A DNA stretch of 64,000 bases. Source: Paramecium sonneborni. Taxonomy: Eukaryota; Ciliophora; Oligohymenophorea; Peniculida; Parameciidae. The stretch lies in NCBI GenBank assembly GCA_905182985.1, contig CAJJDN010000067.1, positions 153,304 to 217,303 on the forward strand. The letters are read 5' to 3'. Below are positions 38,797-51,001 of this stretch, piece after piece (the stretch's first letter is position 1; each line of letters begins with the position of its first letter). The notes below the pieces were generated by a model. It ran no database searches. It was not told the DNA's origin and worked only from the letters and a program-made list of their open reading frames with translations. The translations under genes were made by a program, and so were the position numbers.

Positions 38797-40527
38797 TCAT
38801 TTAGCTCTTTAATGACCAGATTCATTTACATGTTTAAATAATTTTGTTTTAGATGGGAAAATCTCTGAACAAACATTACATTTAAATTTTTCTTATTCAT
38901 TTTGTTTTTCTTTTTCTTTTTTTTTTAATTTTTTCAACTTAGCTTTATTAAGTTGTCTTGTTTCAATAGAATCATCTTTTGTTTCTTTTTAGTTGTTTTC
39001 ATTACAAATTTTTTCATCCTCAGATTCACTATTTTCAATTAAAAATTTAGTATCTGATTATTATTTTTCAGAATTTTATTATTTATTATTATTAGGCTAA
39101 ATAATATTTTATTATTAATTGATTGGATTTGTTTTTTTATTTTTGAGTAATTATTTAAGATGATCTTCATCTTCACTGTTTACATATTCATTATCTACAT
39201 TTTTTGTCTCTTTTTCAACTGGATCTTCAGAATTACTATTATCTTCTTGTTATTAATCTTATTATTTTTATTGTTGTTAAGATTTCTTTTTTTTATTTTT
39301 ATTTTTCTTTTTTTCCTTTTATTTAATTTATTATTCAACTTATTTTTACTATTTTATTTATTCTCTTTCTAATTCTTTATTGATTTATTCTTAAATTAAT
39401 TTTTAAGTTTCTTCTAAATCTTTAGCACTTACAGAACTAACTCCATTCTATTTTAATAATTCTTCTTATTCTCTCTTATCAACAGTAATCTAAGAAATTA
39501 TATCCTTTAAATTAGATTTATGTATTTTTGAATTTTGATGATTTTTAAATTATGATTCTGATTTAAATTCTTTATCACAAACATCGCAAAAGAATACATC
39601 AGAAGGTTTTTCTTATTTTTCTGTAATAACTTAAAATTATTATCGTTCTTTAAAATATTCTTCATTTTCTTTAAACCTTTCCTATTCTTCAAGTCTAGCT
39701 TATTTTAAAATTTCTTGCATATGTATTTTTTCTTATTCTTTCAACTTTTTTTTTTATTATTCTTTGATAGTTTATTCTTTTCTTAATTATTCTAAATATT
39801 CTTTATATCTTGGATCTTTATTTTTGACAGTTTCTACTAATTTTTTAATGGTTTTTAAATATTTTTTCTTTTCTTCCCTCCTTTCAACTTTGTTATCTTT
39901 AATAATTGCTCTTTTAACCCATCTATTAGGAGCATCTTTTGGGTTATATTTATCTGCATAAGCAAATTATTTATAAGTTGTAAAATTCTCCCATTTCAGA
40001 TAAAACTTAAGTACTTATTCTATAGAAGTATTTGAAGTGCCAAAACCAGGAAGTTTTTCAAATTCAGTGTTTGAATCTTCTTCTTCAGAATCTAATTATT
40101 TATTATTAAATGCTGATTCCTCTTCAAATTTAATTTTTTCAAATGCTTCTCTATAAAATGCATAAAATCCTAAAAATATAAAATATATTATTTTTATACC
40201 TTATTGATCATCTCCAAAACCAAAATAATGTGGAGAGAAATAATGCCAAATATTAAATCCAAATCCTTCCATAGTTTCTAAATCAGCCTTATCAAGATCT
40301 GGATTCAATATTTATTATTTATGATTATCATACCAAGTTCTTTCATTTGGATCTGAAAGTACAGAGTAAGCTTCCTAGATTTCTTAAAACACCTCTTTTG
40401 CATCTTCTTATGAATTCTTATCTGGATGATACTTCAATGCCATATTTCTATATGCCTTCTTAATCTATTCTTAATCACAATTCTAATCCAATCCAAGTAT
40501 TTCATAATAATCTCTCTTTATTTACAT
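38797..40527 (-). CDS. DNAJC21: DNAJC21/JJJ1-type J-domain zinc-finger protein
   Basis: 566 residues; one intron of 30 nt (40170-40199), stop-free and divisible by three, recognised because removing it restores the family motif DDQQGFYAFYREAFEKI. JJJ1/DNAJC21 works with Hsp70 in late 60S ribosome maturation in the cytosol. The J domain is at residues ~5-68, with YYEILGLD, the catalytic HPD in YHPDKN, and SDPNERTWYDNHK. A charged, coiled-coil middle follows. A first C2H2 finger FFCDVCDKEFKSESQFKNH lies mid-protein and a second (CNVCSEIFPSKTKLFKH) at the extreme C-terminus. The linker between fingers is Lys/Gln-rich. The two-finger layout is diagnostic for this family. Confidence 0.9.
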
Positions 40528-40736
40528 ATTTCTTTAATATAAATATTTATCACAATTTTAAAGAAATTTATTTTATTTTCTTATTTAACTAAATTATTTC
40601 TTTCTTTTTTTATTATTTCAATATCTCAGCTTTTTCTTTCTAATTAAGTAATAGAATGATGAAAATAATCATTTTTTTTATTTTGCTTAGATAATTACGT
40701 TAAATTTTATTATTATTTTTTATTAATTATATCTGT

Positions 40737-41840
40737 ATGCCAAAAGTAAAGCAACTTTATGGACTTTCTTAAATTAGTGCTATAAGCAAATCACCAAAGA
40801 ATACAACTAATAGATTAAATGGTTCTCAAACTTAACCTGCAAGCAATAGGATAAATTTACAATATGAAGCTGAATGTGAAAGAAAAGATTGTATGATGAT
40901 AAAATGGAATGGGATACAAATGCAACATTAGCTATAGCTTCTTCAAAAAGAATTAGATAAATATAAATCTCTTTATGTGAAGGAAAGGAAAAAATTAGCA
41001 GACACATATAAGGAAATTGAAGAAATAATGAATGCTATCACAAAAAAGGAAAAGGAGCTGAAGAAAAAGGAAACGTAATTATCAGAATTTGAATAATAAT
41101 TGCAGAATTAAGTTTAGTAAAATGATTCTCTAAGTTAATCTTTAAAAGCGTTAAATAAATCACTAACAGAAAGGGAAACTCAGTTGCAATAATAGGAAAA
41201 TAACTTAAATTAATAAGCTAAAAATTAGAATGCATTAATAGATGATTTAACAAATCTGAAAAGTAATTTAGAATCATCAGTTAAATTTTTGGAATAAAAA
41301 GAATCTTAATTATTTGCAAATTTATAAGATCTAAGTTAATAAGAGTAAGACACTATGAAAAGAGTTGATCACATAAATTAATTTCTAAAGAATTCAAATG
41401 ATCATTAATCTTTAATGTTATCAATAGAATAATTATTTCGAGAAAAAACAAAAAGCATCGAAAATGTTAAAGAGTCAGTATTATAGCGACAAGAAGAATT
41501 ATAATATTATGAATAATAATTGTAATTAAGAAGTGTATGTGCCTCAGCTAATGAAGCAGCATTTATGAAAAGAGTCGCCTAAACAGAAAGAATGAATTAA
41601 AAAACACCTACATAAGAGTCTTATAAGAAAGGACTCACAAGATTTACAAATAGTAACAATAATAATTGTTATTCAAACTAGAAAATGAATAATATGTTTG
41701 ATAATCAATTATATTCTACATTATGTAGTCGAGAGAATAGTCCTATTTCGAATAAGGAATCCTTTAAATTAATCAAAAAACCCTACCTATAACATTAAAT
41801 GCCAATGTCTGAAATCAATAATTTTGATATAAAAATTTGA
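40737..41840 (+). CDS. coiled-coil protein, unknown function
   Basis: 367 residues with no intron. After ~55 mostly Ser/Asn-rich residues, most of the protein (about 60-290) is continuous Gln/Glu/Lys/Leu heptad sequence typical of a long coiled coil, for example LEQKESQLFANLQDLSQQ. The C-terminal ~90 residues are Ser/Asn-rich and probably disordered. No catalytic motif. It starts 210 bp from the divergent DNAJC21 gene. It could be a cytoskeletal or basal-body structural protein, but nothing proves it. Confidence 0.65.
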
Positions 41841-42037
41841 AAATAATTTTTAAGTATTATACTAATTGAACTATTATTTACATAATTATTTTTTCATCTT
41901 CTTGATTTTTCATACTTAAATATAATCAACATAAGTTATTAGATATCAAAAGTATACTAAATACAAATTTTAAAATTACAATTTAATAATAAGTACATAT
42001 AACTCTTAATAATAAAATAATTATTTATAATTTATTG

Positions 42038-44628
42038 ATGGAAAAGGCAAAAAATGTTAGATGTTTGGATAGTAATAATGTTAAAAATCTGCTGATATTT
42101 TTTAATAGTTTGATAATCTTTGCTTAAGTTATTGAAAATCTGATTTAAAGCAGAGGACCATTTACTTTGACTTGTTTGATTTTTGTGTTGGTAATGATAA
42201 TTTATCAAACACTATCTTTTTACTATAAGACAATAAGAACATAGTTGATCATATATTGTTAATATTTTATGATCACACTATTTTCTGTAGAATTACAAAT
42301 CGACGCTTTGTTTTTAATTTTCTAATAATTAGCAATTTTCGACATAGTTGTTTTCAATAGAAATGAAAAAAAAAAAATAGTTTAAAACGTACTGTTTTTT
42401 GGGGCGATAGTTATAAATACATATGTTTTCATTCGAGTTGGATTTCATGATTTACAATTTACTGATTTAATAAAAGCATTATGCTAATCAATCTTACTGA
42501 AATTATTATTGTATAATTTCAAATAAGAAAACAAGGAGCAAGGAGATTAGATTAAAGAAAACCAAAAATTAAACAATTAAGAAATGGAGCCTTCAGTGCC
42601 TCGAAGCATCAATTTAGAATATGAATCATAAGATTCTTCTAAACTTTTTAAGACCTTTGATGTATTACCAGAAGGAATAATAATACTTGAAAAAAATACT
42701 AAAGAGGATTTTACAATTAAATATTCAAACTCTGCAGCAAAATATCTCATAGATGCTGATGATTAAGATTAATTATTATCTGAACTCTTAGATTTGAAGA
42801 GTGTATCTCCAAAGTAAAAAAGTGAAGAGCATTTATACAAATACTCATTCAGTATTCAATCTTAATAGAGTGTTAGAAGAAATAGTTTTAAAGTAATACC
42901 AAAATAATAACCATATATTAAGTCAGCATTTAAGTTTTCTTAGTAATTTATAGTAGAGAATCAATCGTGTTCGTAAAGATAAGAATTTTTATAATAGCCT
43001 TAATCTAATCACGATTTCTGTTTATAATTTCCTCCTGTGCAAATAATATTCCCAGGTTCATAAATGAAAACTGAGAATATGAATAATCCAAATTCTCCTT
43101 CGATACATTATGCAACTTAAAATAAGAAATCCTTAGATGATATAGATTCATTCCATTTTCTTTTGATATAGATTTGGATATAATTACATACATTAGTTAA
43201 AGAAAAGGTGCTTAATTATCAAAATTAACCTCTCTATTACATACATGAGAGTGATGCCTTCTTAACAAGTATAAAAAAGTTTTAAAAGAAATAATGTTTG
43301 GATTTAAAAGTGTTTAGTGCAATTCATTACAATAAACCATTGTTGGTTATAATCCTTAGAGATGTAAATCATAAGGATTACATAAAACTGTTAAAAGATT
43401 ATAACTCATAAAAATCTAAGACCTTATCTTTCGTAAGTCATGAGTTTCGAACTCCATTAACATGTATAATTTAAATGCTTGAAGAAGTTATTGAAAATAA
43501 AAGCAGTAATTAATTTAATCAGCATTGGATAATTCTAAATACATACTAAATCTTTCAAATGACTTATTAGATTTGGCATAAATAAGAGCTGGTAAATTTA
43601 AGATTCGAAATACCCTATTTAATTTAAAATCTATTCTTAGGGATTGTCTGAATATGTTTGAGATTTAAGCCATGAAAAAGAATATTTAATTGAATTATTA
43701 TTATGATAAGTCTTTGCCAACAGAAATATGGAGTGATTTAAATAGAATCAGATAGATTACAGTAAATTTAATAGGGAATGCATTAAAATTCACTTTGGAA
43801 GGTTCAATTACTCTCAAAGCTTATCTTGACAGTCCTAATGAAATTTGTATAGAGGTAAAAGATACAGGGGTTGGAATGAGAGAAGAAGACTAACCTAAAT
43901 TGTTTAAAGCATTTGCTAAAATTGAAAATAAAGAAGCTAGTTAAATGAATGCTTAAGGAGTAGGATTAGGATTATTAATTAGCAATTCAATAGCTACATA
44001 ATTAAATTCTGAATAAAGAGGTTTAGGGTTTAGATCAGTTTATTAAGAAGGTACAACTTTTTGTTTTTTAGTAACAAATAATAAATCAAATTACTCAGAT
44101 GAAATAGAAAATTATGAAGATTCAAAAAAAGAAATAGATGTAGATTTAGAGACTAAATTAAACGATTTTAGAAGATAGTCTTAAACTGAAAAGAAATTTA
44201 TTCTCTAAAAAAATTTCTGTTCTTGTCCTTAAATTTTATTAGTTGAAGACAATCATTTTAATGTAGATTCGTTTTTACTAAAATTCAATCGAACGTTTTA
44301 ATCTTTAATAAAACTGGATTATACAATTTCTGGATAATTGGCTGAACAAAAAGTTTAATCAAGATTTTTAAGATAATAACATATTTGTCATCCTTATAAA
44401 CTTATTTTTATGGATGTCGAATTGCCAATATAAAATGGAATAGTAACATCCAAAAATATAAAGAATTTCTATAAAACAATGAATGTTCCAATAACAATAG
44501 TTGGTTGTAGTGGCTATGCAGAAGAAAAAGAAAAAAGAGAATGTCTATAATATATGGATGATTATATTGTAAAACCAGCTACTAAATCTGATTTAGAAAG
44601 AATAATAAATACTTACTTTTTTAAATGA
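42038..44628 (+). CDS. hybrid sensor histidine kinase with receiver domain
   Basis: 856 residues; one 20-nt intron at 43487-43506 ending CAG, placed so that the dimerisation helix reads on into LDNSKYILNLSNDLLDLAQIR. Order: 4-6 membrane helices in residues ~15-180, a variable region, H box FVSHEFRTPL (~467) with the phospho-accepting His, N box RIRQITVNLIGNALKFT, G1 VKDTGVGM, F box LFKAF and G2 GVGLGLLIS, then a receiver from ILLVEDN (~726) with the acceptor Asp in LIFMDVELP and the conserved Lys in YIVKP. All catalytic residues are present, so His-to-Asp relay should work. The alternative 17-nt intron from GTAATT also closes the frame but is shorter and gives a poorer helix. Confidence 0.87.
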
Positions 44629-44674
44629 CTTTTTGTTCGATATTAATTAATTATATAAAAATTCCCGCTCTAAA

Positions 44675-45771
44675 ATGCTTCAATAATTATGGACAGAATC
44701 AACTAAACCAAAATCTCTAGATTAATTAGATTACCACGAAGAAATAAGTGAGATGTTAAGAAAACTAGCTAAAAATTCTGATTTCCCTCATTTATTATTT
44801 TATGGTCCAAATGGAGCTGGAAAGAAAACAAGAGTGCTTTCATTTCTTAAGGAAGTTTATGGATCAGGAGTTTATACTGTGACAGAAGAAGAAAAAGAAT
44901 ATAAAATTAATGAAACCTCAAATACAACTACTTCTTGTACTGTATTATCATCTAAATTTCATATTGATGTTGCACCTTCAGATGCAGATCATCATGATAA
45001 AGTTATCATTTAGAAATTAATCAAAGAAGTAGCAAGTTCACATCAAGTAAATAGCAAATAAACTAAAGATTTTAAAGTAATACATAATAAACATTAAAAT
45101 AGGTTGTAATAATAAATGAAGTAGATAATCTGACAAAAGAAGCTTAGGCATCATTAAGAAGAACTATGGAAAAGTATATAGAAAGATGTAGAATCATTTT
45201 GATTTGTGAATCTTTGGCTAGAATAATCAGTCCAATTAGAAGCAGATGTCTATTAATTAGAATACCTGCACCAAATGTAAACTAAATTGCTCATATCTTG
45301 GATAAGATAAGTACACAATATAGTTGTAAAATCAATCCAACATTAATTAATAAAATTGCTAATGCTAGTAATGGCAATCTTAGAGAAGCTATTTTATATT
45401 TACAATCTACAAGAGTTAGTAATACATGTATTAAAGATGATTAAAATATTGCTGCTCAAGAATGGAAAATACACATCTAAAATAATATAGTCATCCCAAT
45501 AATAAAAAATTAATAAGTTGAAACTATGAAAGAAATCAGAGAAAAATTCTATTAATTATTAGTTAATTGTATACCAATAGATAGAATTATGTTCGAAATG
45601 CTTCAAGGAATAATTAATCATTATAAAGATCATGCACAAAAAACTATTCTTTATGAATTCATTAAATCAACTGCAAAATGTGAAAATAGGGCAAGATAAG
45701 GATCCAAAGGCATTGTTCATTTAGAAGCATTAGCAGCAGAATATATGACAATTATAAAATAGTTTGCTTGA
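44675..45771 (+). CDS. RFC3: replication factor C subunit 3
   Basis: 356 residues, the usual length. One 26-nt intron at 45077-45102 just before the Walker B strand VVIINEVD. RFC3 is part of the clamp loader that places PCNA on DNA. Visible motifs: Walker A GPNGAGKKT, HIDVAPSDA, LTKEAQASLRRTMEKY, the arginine-finger SRC in SPIRSRCLLIRIPAP, and the C-terminal collar region ending HLEALAAEYMTIIKQFA. Walker B ends EVD rather than DEAD-like, as in other RFC3 proteins. It starts 46 bp after the kinase gene, same strand, and ends 31 bp from the end of the minus-strand gene. Confidence 0.93.
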
Positions 45772-45802
45772 TATATTTGTTATTTTAATATATACAATGA
45801 CT

Positions 45803-48800
45803 TCAATAAAAATATTAGCTTATTTCTATTATCTTTTATTTGATAATTTAGTTTTCAAATTTTTACTCTGGCAGAACTAATAGGATAAATTTTAATTAAT
45901 CTAATTCCTTTACACTTTATCTAATCCGTATGAAATCGATTAAATTATAAATTATAATCAGACTATTATTTTAAACTTATTCAATACCTTATACCAAACC
46001 CAAAACTATAATAGTTCATGTAAGATAGAAGAGTTTCACCAGCATATGAATTCCCATCATTAAACTCAGCAAAGAGATTGTACATTGTGAATTAAATATC
46101 TTATATGTATTAAATAAAAATATTCTTAAAAACCTATTCTTACACTTACAATTACAATTAATCAAGATAAGGAGAATATTATAATGTTTCTTTTTCAATT
46201 GCAAATTCTGAAACTGAATATTTATAAATCTATGCAACAAATCCTGTTATACCTCCTGATAAAATCGTTGCATAAGATTCTGAATCATAGTAAGGTAGTT
46301 TTGATAATTTATCAGGATAACAAAAGAGATATTAATAAGTAGGGCATAAATCTAAATTTAAAGTCTATTGTATTATCTTCATCTTTTCTTCATTTAAATA
46401 TGTAGATTTTACTAAGTCTGTTGAAATTTCATCTAACAGTACTTATAAGCTGTTTGTTAAATCCAAAAATAAGCTAATCATTTCTTATTATTCTGATAAG
46501 TTCCTTTTCATATTGTTTAAGGGTTCAGTTTTTATCCAAAATCCAATACTTAAAGAGATATCAAGTTTTTATTTAAAAGCAACAAAATTTTAAGCAATCC
46601 CGAAACTAGGAGCGAATTCTTAAAATAAAAAATAAAATAGAAGAAATCCTAAAACAAAAAAGAGAATCCAACAACAGAATGATGAAGATATTATCATTAT
46701 TTGAAATAAATCTGTTTTTTTTCTAAGCTTTGAGTCATTTAATTAAATGTAATTTTTATGAATATTTTAGTTAGATTTTTCCTTGATTGTATTTGAGTAA
46801 TTTATCATGTCATAATAATTGATTAATTTCCATGTATTTTCTCTTAAAGCAATTTTAAAACAACTAAATCGAGCTATCAATTCAACTATTTCATCAAATG
46901 ATAATCTAGTCAAGATTTAATAAAATTTTTGCTTTAAATTTGATTTAGATTTTGTCATCTGAAATTATAAAATGTAAATTATTGTTACAACTAATAAATT
47001 TATCATAAGCAATATTAGGAATGTATCCTTTAGTGTAACTTCTTAGAAAGTATTAATAAAATTGGTTAAAGTATCTAAAAGTATTTTTTAACCATAAAAT
47101 GATTAGCTTCTATGGAATGAATTGTTATTAAAAATATCATAATTAAAAGTTTCATCAACTTCATATTATCGATATGATTCTAAAATTGCAGTATGAAACT
47201 TTATAAAATAATTTGAGCAATCATTTATATTATCAAAATACTTAATGTAATATTTTTTTTAGCTGCAAACTATACCTTATAATTAAGACTGTTGTAATTA
47301 AGAAAACCCATAAAAAAATGGTATTTTACTGATTGTATTATTCAACAATGCAGGACTTAAATTAATAATCTCATTTTCATTCAATTATAATTACATCATT
47401 AACGTATAAGGTACACCAACATAGAATTATAAACTTTAATAGGCTATACAATTTGTTAGTTAATCAAAATAGGTTTAAATTTCATTATTAACCAAATAGC
47501 TGTTCACAAAAAGCATAATAAAAATCCATATTGCCAAAAATAAATTTAAAATTAATCCTATATTAACCATTTTCATAGATCCATTAAAATTTACAATTAA
47601 TTAAATCATTTACAATTAAGATCCTTATTATACCTAACTTTGTACTAACGCCTAGACTTCAGTATCATTTTATTTTTCAGATACCTTAATTGAATTCTCA
47701 TTAACATTACTATCGTAACGATTAAATAGATTATTTTCATCTTTATCAATAGAAGCCCCCTGTTCTTTTTAAACCACTTTAATCTGTTTAGCTATTTCCA
47801 TATCTGCAATCTCTTTCATATCAACTTCAAGCTCATATAATTAGTAATCTTCAATTCTTTTTTTTGAGTCTATAGATGGTAAATGGAATTATGGCTAAAC
47901 CATCCTTACAGATGCTTGACCAGTTTATAACAACTATCTGTTTGATAAAGTTTATCTATTTGATAAAAAAGGTAATTTTGATTGATTATGACTTACATTC
48001 AATTATTGCTTTTAGGAAATATCAACTACAAATCTTCCACTCATATCATCATCTTTAAACAATTTTTCAACTATTTAAGAATGTTAAAATGTACAAAATT
48101 ATTTAATATCCTATATTGTACCATTATCTGTTGTTAATTATCTTTCAGACATTAAAGAATCCAATTTAGTGATATGTGTAGAGAATGATGTAAAAGGATT
48201 TTAAACTTAACGCACCGTATTAGATGTTTGTGTCTTTGAAAAGTCAATTAATTTATACTCTTTTATTGTAATTAAAAAAAATACGTGATCTCTAAGTAAA
48301 TAAAGTTAAAAATTATGTAACAATTCAATCTGATTATCTACTGAATCTAGATTGTTTTATCTTTTTTTACTAGCATTTATAAAGAATTGTTGATAATCTT
48401 TGTTCAATAACTTAATGTTTTATCCGTAAATCAAATTTTATTCTAAATCCATCCTTTAAGATTAATTTATCAATGATTAAGTTTACGATATGCATTCTAA
48501 ATGGTTTTCAGGAAATTACCAATATGATTTTATATTATTTACAGAATTATTTACAAAATGATCTATATTATTTTTTAATTCTTTTATCAAATTTCCAATA
48601 TTAGGAATATAATACAAAATACTACTTCCTCTATTAATTATATCAAAAATGTTGATATCTTATATAAATGACTTTTAGAATTTTGTGTACTCAAAAAATT
48701 TTTTTGAAATACCCTAAATTTTACCTTCAGAATCAAATAAAACATATTCTTACTATTAAAATTAATTTGTTATTATAGAATACAAAGTAAAATCATCTTA

Positions 48801-50809
48801 GCTATTTGGATTATACAAATGAATATAAATCGGCATTAGATAATTTTATGGGTCTTAAATGAATGTTAATTTTCCAGTTTTCATTAATTATGTATAACCA
48901 GAATCAATAAATTAATCTATTAATTCATCATGAACTTAAGCAATAAAATCAGGCATAAATTCATGTATATATTAGTAATTTTGTAAAAATTCTTAGGAGT
49001 ATCCAAAAAACTAAGAGATACATTATTTATTTAAATTAATCAATTTTCCTCTTTTATTAATTAAACTTGTGTGTAATATCATATAACGGTCTATTTAGAT
49101 ATTTGAATCATATACTTTAAAGCAAAATCTGATTGTTTATTGTTGTGTCTTATTATATTTTGTCAGACTTGATTAAATCTTCAATAAGCTTTTCAATAAT
49201 TTTGCTCTATTATTATTATAAAGTTAAATACCTCTTTAATATCATTCAAAATCATTCCAAAATACATTTATAATATTCTTAAGCTTAAGATATCTGTGCT
49301 TAGGCACTGTTTTAATTTATATTTTTTTATTTCATATTATTTTAAAATAAAATTTCTACATAGAAAGATATTATTGGTATAGTCATCAACTTATTCTAAA
49401 ATTTCGATTTATTAAGAAAATCCTTTTCTAAGAGATTCTAATAAAACGATTTTACTTTAAACTACTTTTTCGATATACTCTATTGCATTATCGCTATTTA
49501 CAAGAGCTTAGACTATTGTTTGATTATCCATATTATTTATCGACTAAACTCGACCATTAAAGTAGGACTAATTAATATTAATTATATAATTTAATTGCTT
49601 TTGAAATGATTAAGCATATGCTTTATCATAAATATTGTATATTTTATAATATTTCATAAATGAAATAAGTGTTTTTTGAGGTTTGGTTTGTAAATCATAA
49701 TTGCATAAAATTTAAATCAGCATTTTCTATTTAAAGTGACAGTATCTAATTAAATAATAAAGAATATCCTATTAATTAGTAAAAACAAAACCAGGTTTAT
49801 TTTTTTTATTTTTACTTTTTTAATTTTATTAAAAGCTCTTATGAAATAAAGATTACTATAACAAAATTTTTGATGTTTTTTCAGATTAATTAAATAAAAG
49901 CTCATAAATTTAACATTTTTAGAGAGAAATTTCAAATTACAACAAATGCTTTTCATAAATTAAAGATTCTAATTTTTAGATTAATTATAAAGCAAAACTC
50001 AAAATTAATAGTGAGTATATCATTTCAATATTGAATGACAATGCAGTCAAATAGATAATTTATGTTATATTATAATAAACCAAAAATCTACTGTTGTGAT
50101 TATATGAATTAAAATTCATCCCTAATTTAATAATTTATTTTATCATAATTAAAATATAAGAAGAAATTTTAGAAATTTCATTCAATCCAATAGATAAAAT
50201 TAGAATTAAATGACACAATATTTCTAATTTAAGATTATTAGCTCTTATTAATCCTTATAAATCAATTAATTAAGTTTATCTCCATGAGTATTAGGTGATG
50301 ACTATTTGTAGGTACATTATTAAGTTTAAAATCGAAATTAAATAAATATAGTAGTCTGCTTATAATTTATTATTAAAATAGAAAATTGCCTTTAAGGTAG
50401 GATATTAAAGGACATAGTTTTCAATCAATATGAATGATAAGGTTACTATGTGAAGATATGATTGTTTCTTTATAAAATATAGGTTTCCAAACACAAAAAA
50501 ATTAATTATGATGTGTGTGATCAGAAGTAAAGACAGAATAGAATTGCTTTCAAATCTGATTAATTAAGTAGTTGGTAAAGACTCTTTTAAACTAGAATAG
50601 AAAAGTCTAGAAATTTGAATTACTAAATACTTTGTATCGCTTTAATGGAAGGCGTCCTCCATTAATGATAATTCTTATAAACCATTGATTATAAACGCTA
50701 TTCTGAATAATTGCAAGGCTAATTGATTTCGCTATTAGCAAGCAACAGTAAATAAATCTAAATAATTTTCTACTAGTCTCTAAAGAAATGCAGCAATTTT
50801 TTAAGACAT
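45803..50809 (-). CDS. TmcB-like multi-pass membrane protein with PAS domain
   Basis: 1,649 residues. Introns: 49234-49265 (32 nt, ends AAG) and 45963-45987 (25 nt). Layout: N-terminal block of several membrane helices, a coiled-coil-rich cytosolic part, PAS-like region with LFDSEGKIQGISKKFF, a polar region with repeated SNRQ-type segments, and a C-terminal half with four membrane helices (for example GLILNLFLAIWIFIMLF) separating two large loops. Same order as the genes at 1080-7336 and 51002-55359. Function likely sensing at a membrane; unproven. The ATG at 50809 starts MSQKIAAFLQRLVENYLDLF and is the first in a long clean frame. Antisense frames in its 3' third are shadows. Confidence 0.72.
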
Positions 50810-51001
50810 TTGAAATATAAGATAATTTAATTTCAAAATAAATTTTCTTCTGTTTACTTTTGAATTTCTTAATTAATGATTTTTAACACTTAGAATAGTT
50901 AATATTTAAGATTATTAAATTTTTTACAATTTTCAAAATGTGAAATATAGAAATGTAAATGAATTTTATATCAATGTTTAATCATATTTAATTCATAATT
51001 C

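Noticed and set aside
39160..39961. Plus-strand hydrophobic Phe/Leu/Ile-rich frames
   Set aside because: They are antisense to the Lys/Glu/Gln-rich coiled coil of the DNAJC21 gene; AAA and GAA codons read backwards give such hydrophobic strings.
45797..46090. Plus-strand frame of 97 codons right after RFC3
   Set aside because: It is antisense to the last exon of the minus-strand gene ending at 45803, whose frame and intron are better supported.
46018..46704. Plus-strand frame of 228 codons with protein-like sequence
   Set aside because: The opposite strand over the same bases encodes membrane helices and loops that continue, via a canonical 25-nt intron, the long minus-strand PAS membrane protein. 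The plus frame is an antisense shadow.
49750..49956. Minus-strand frame beginning MKSICCNLKF
   Set aside because: A different frame of the same strand runs without stop through this stretch and is part of the 1,649-residue membrane protein.
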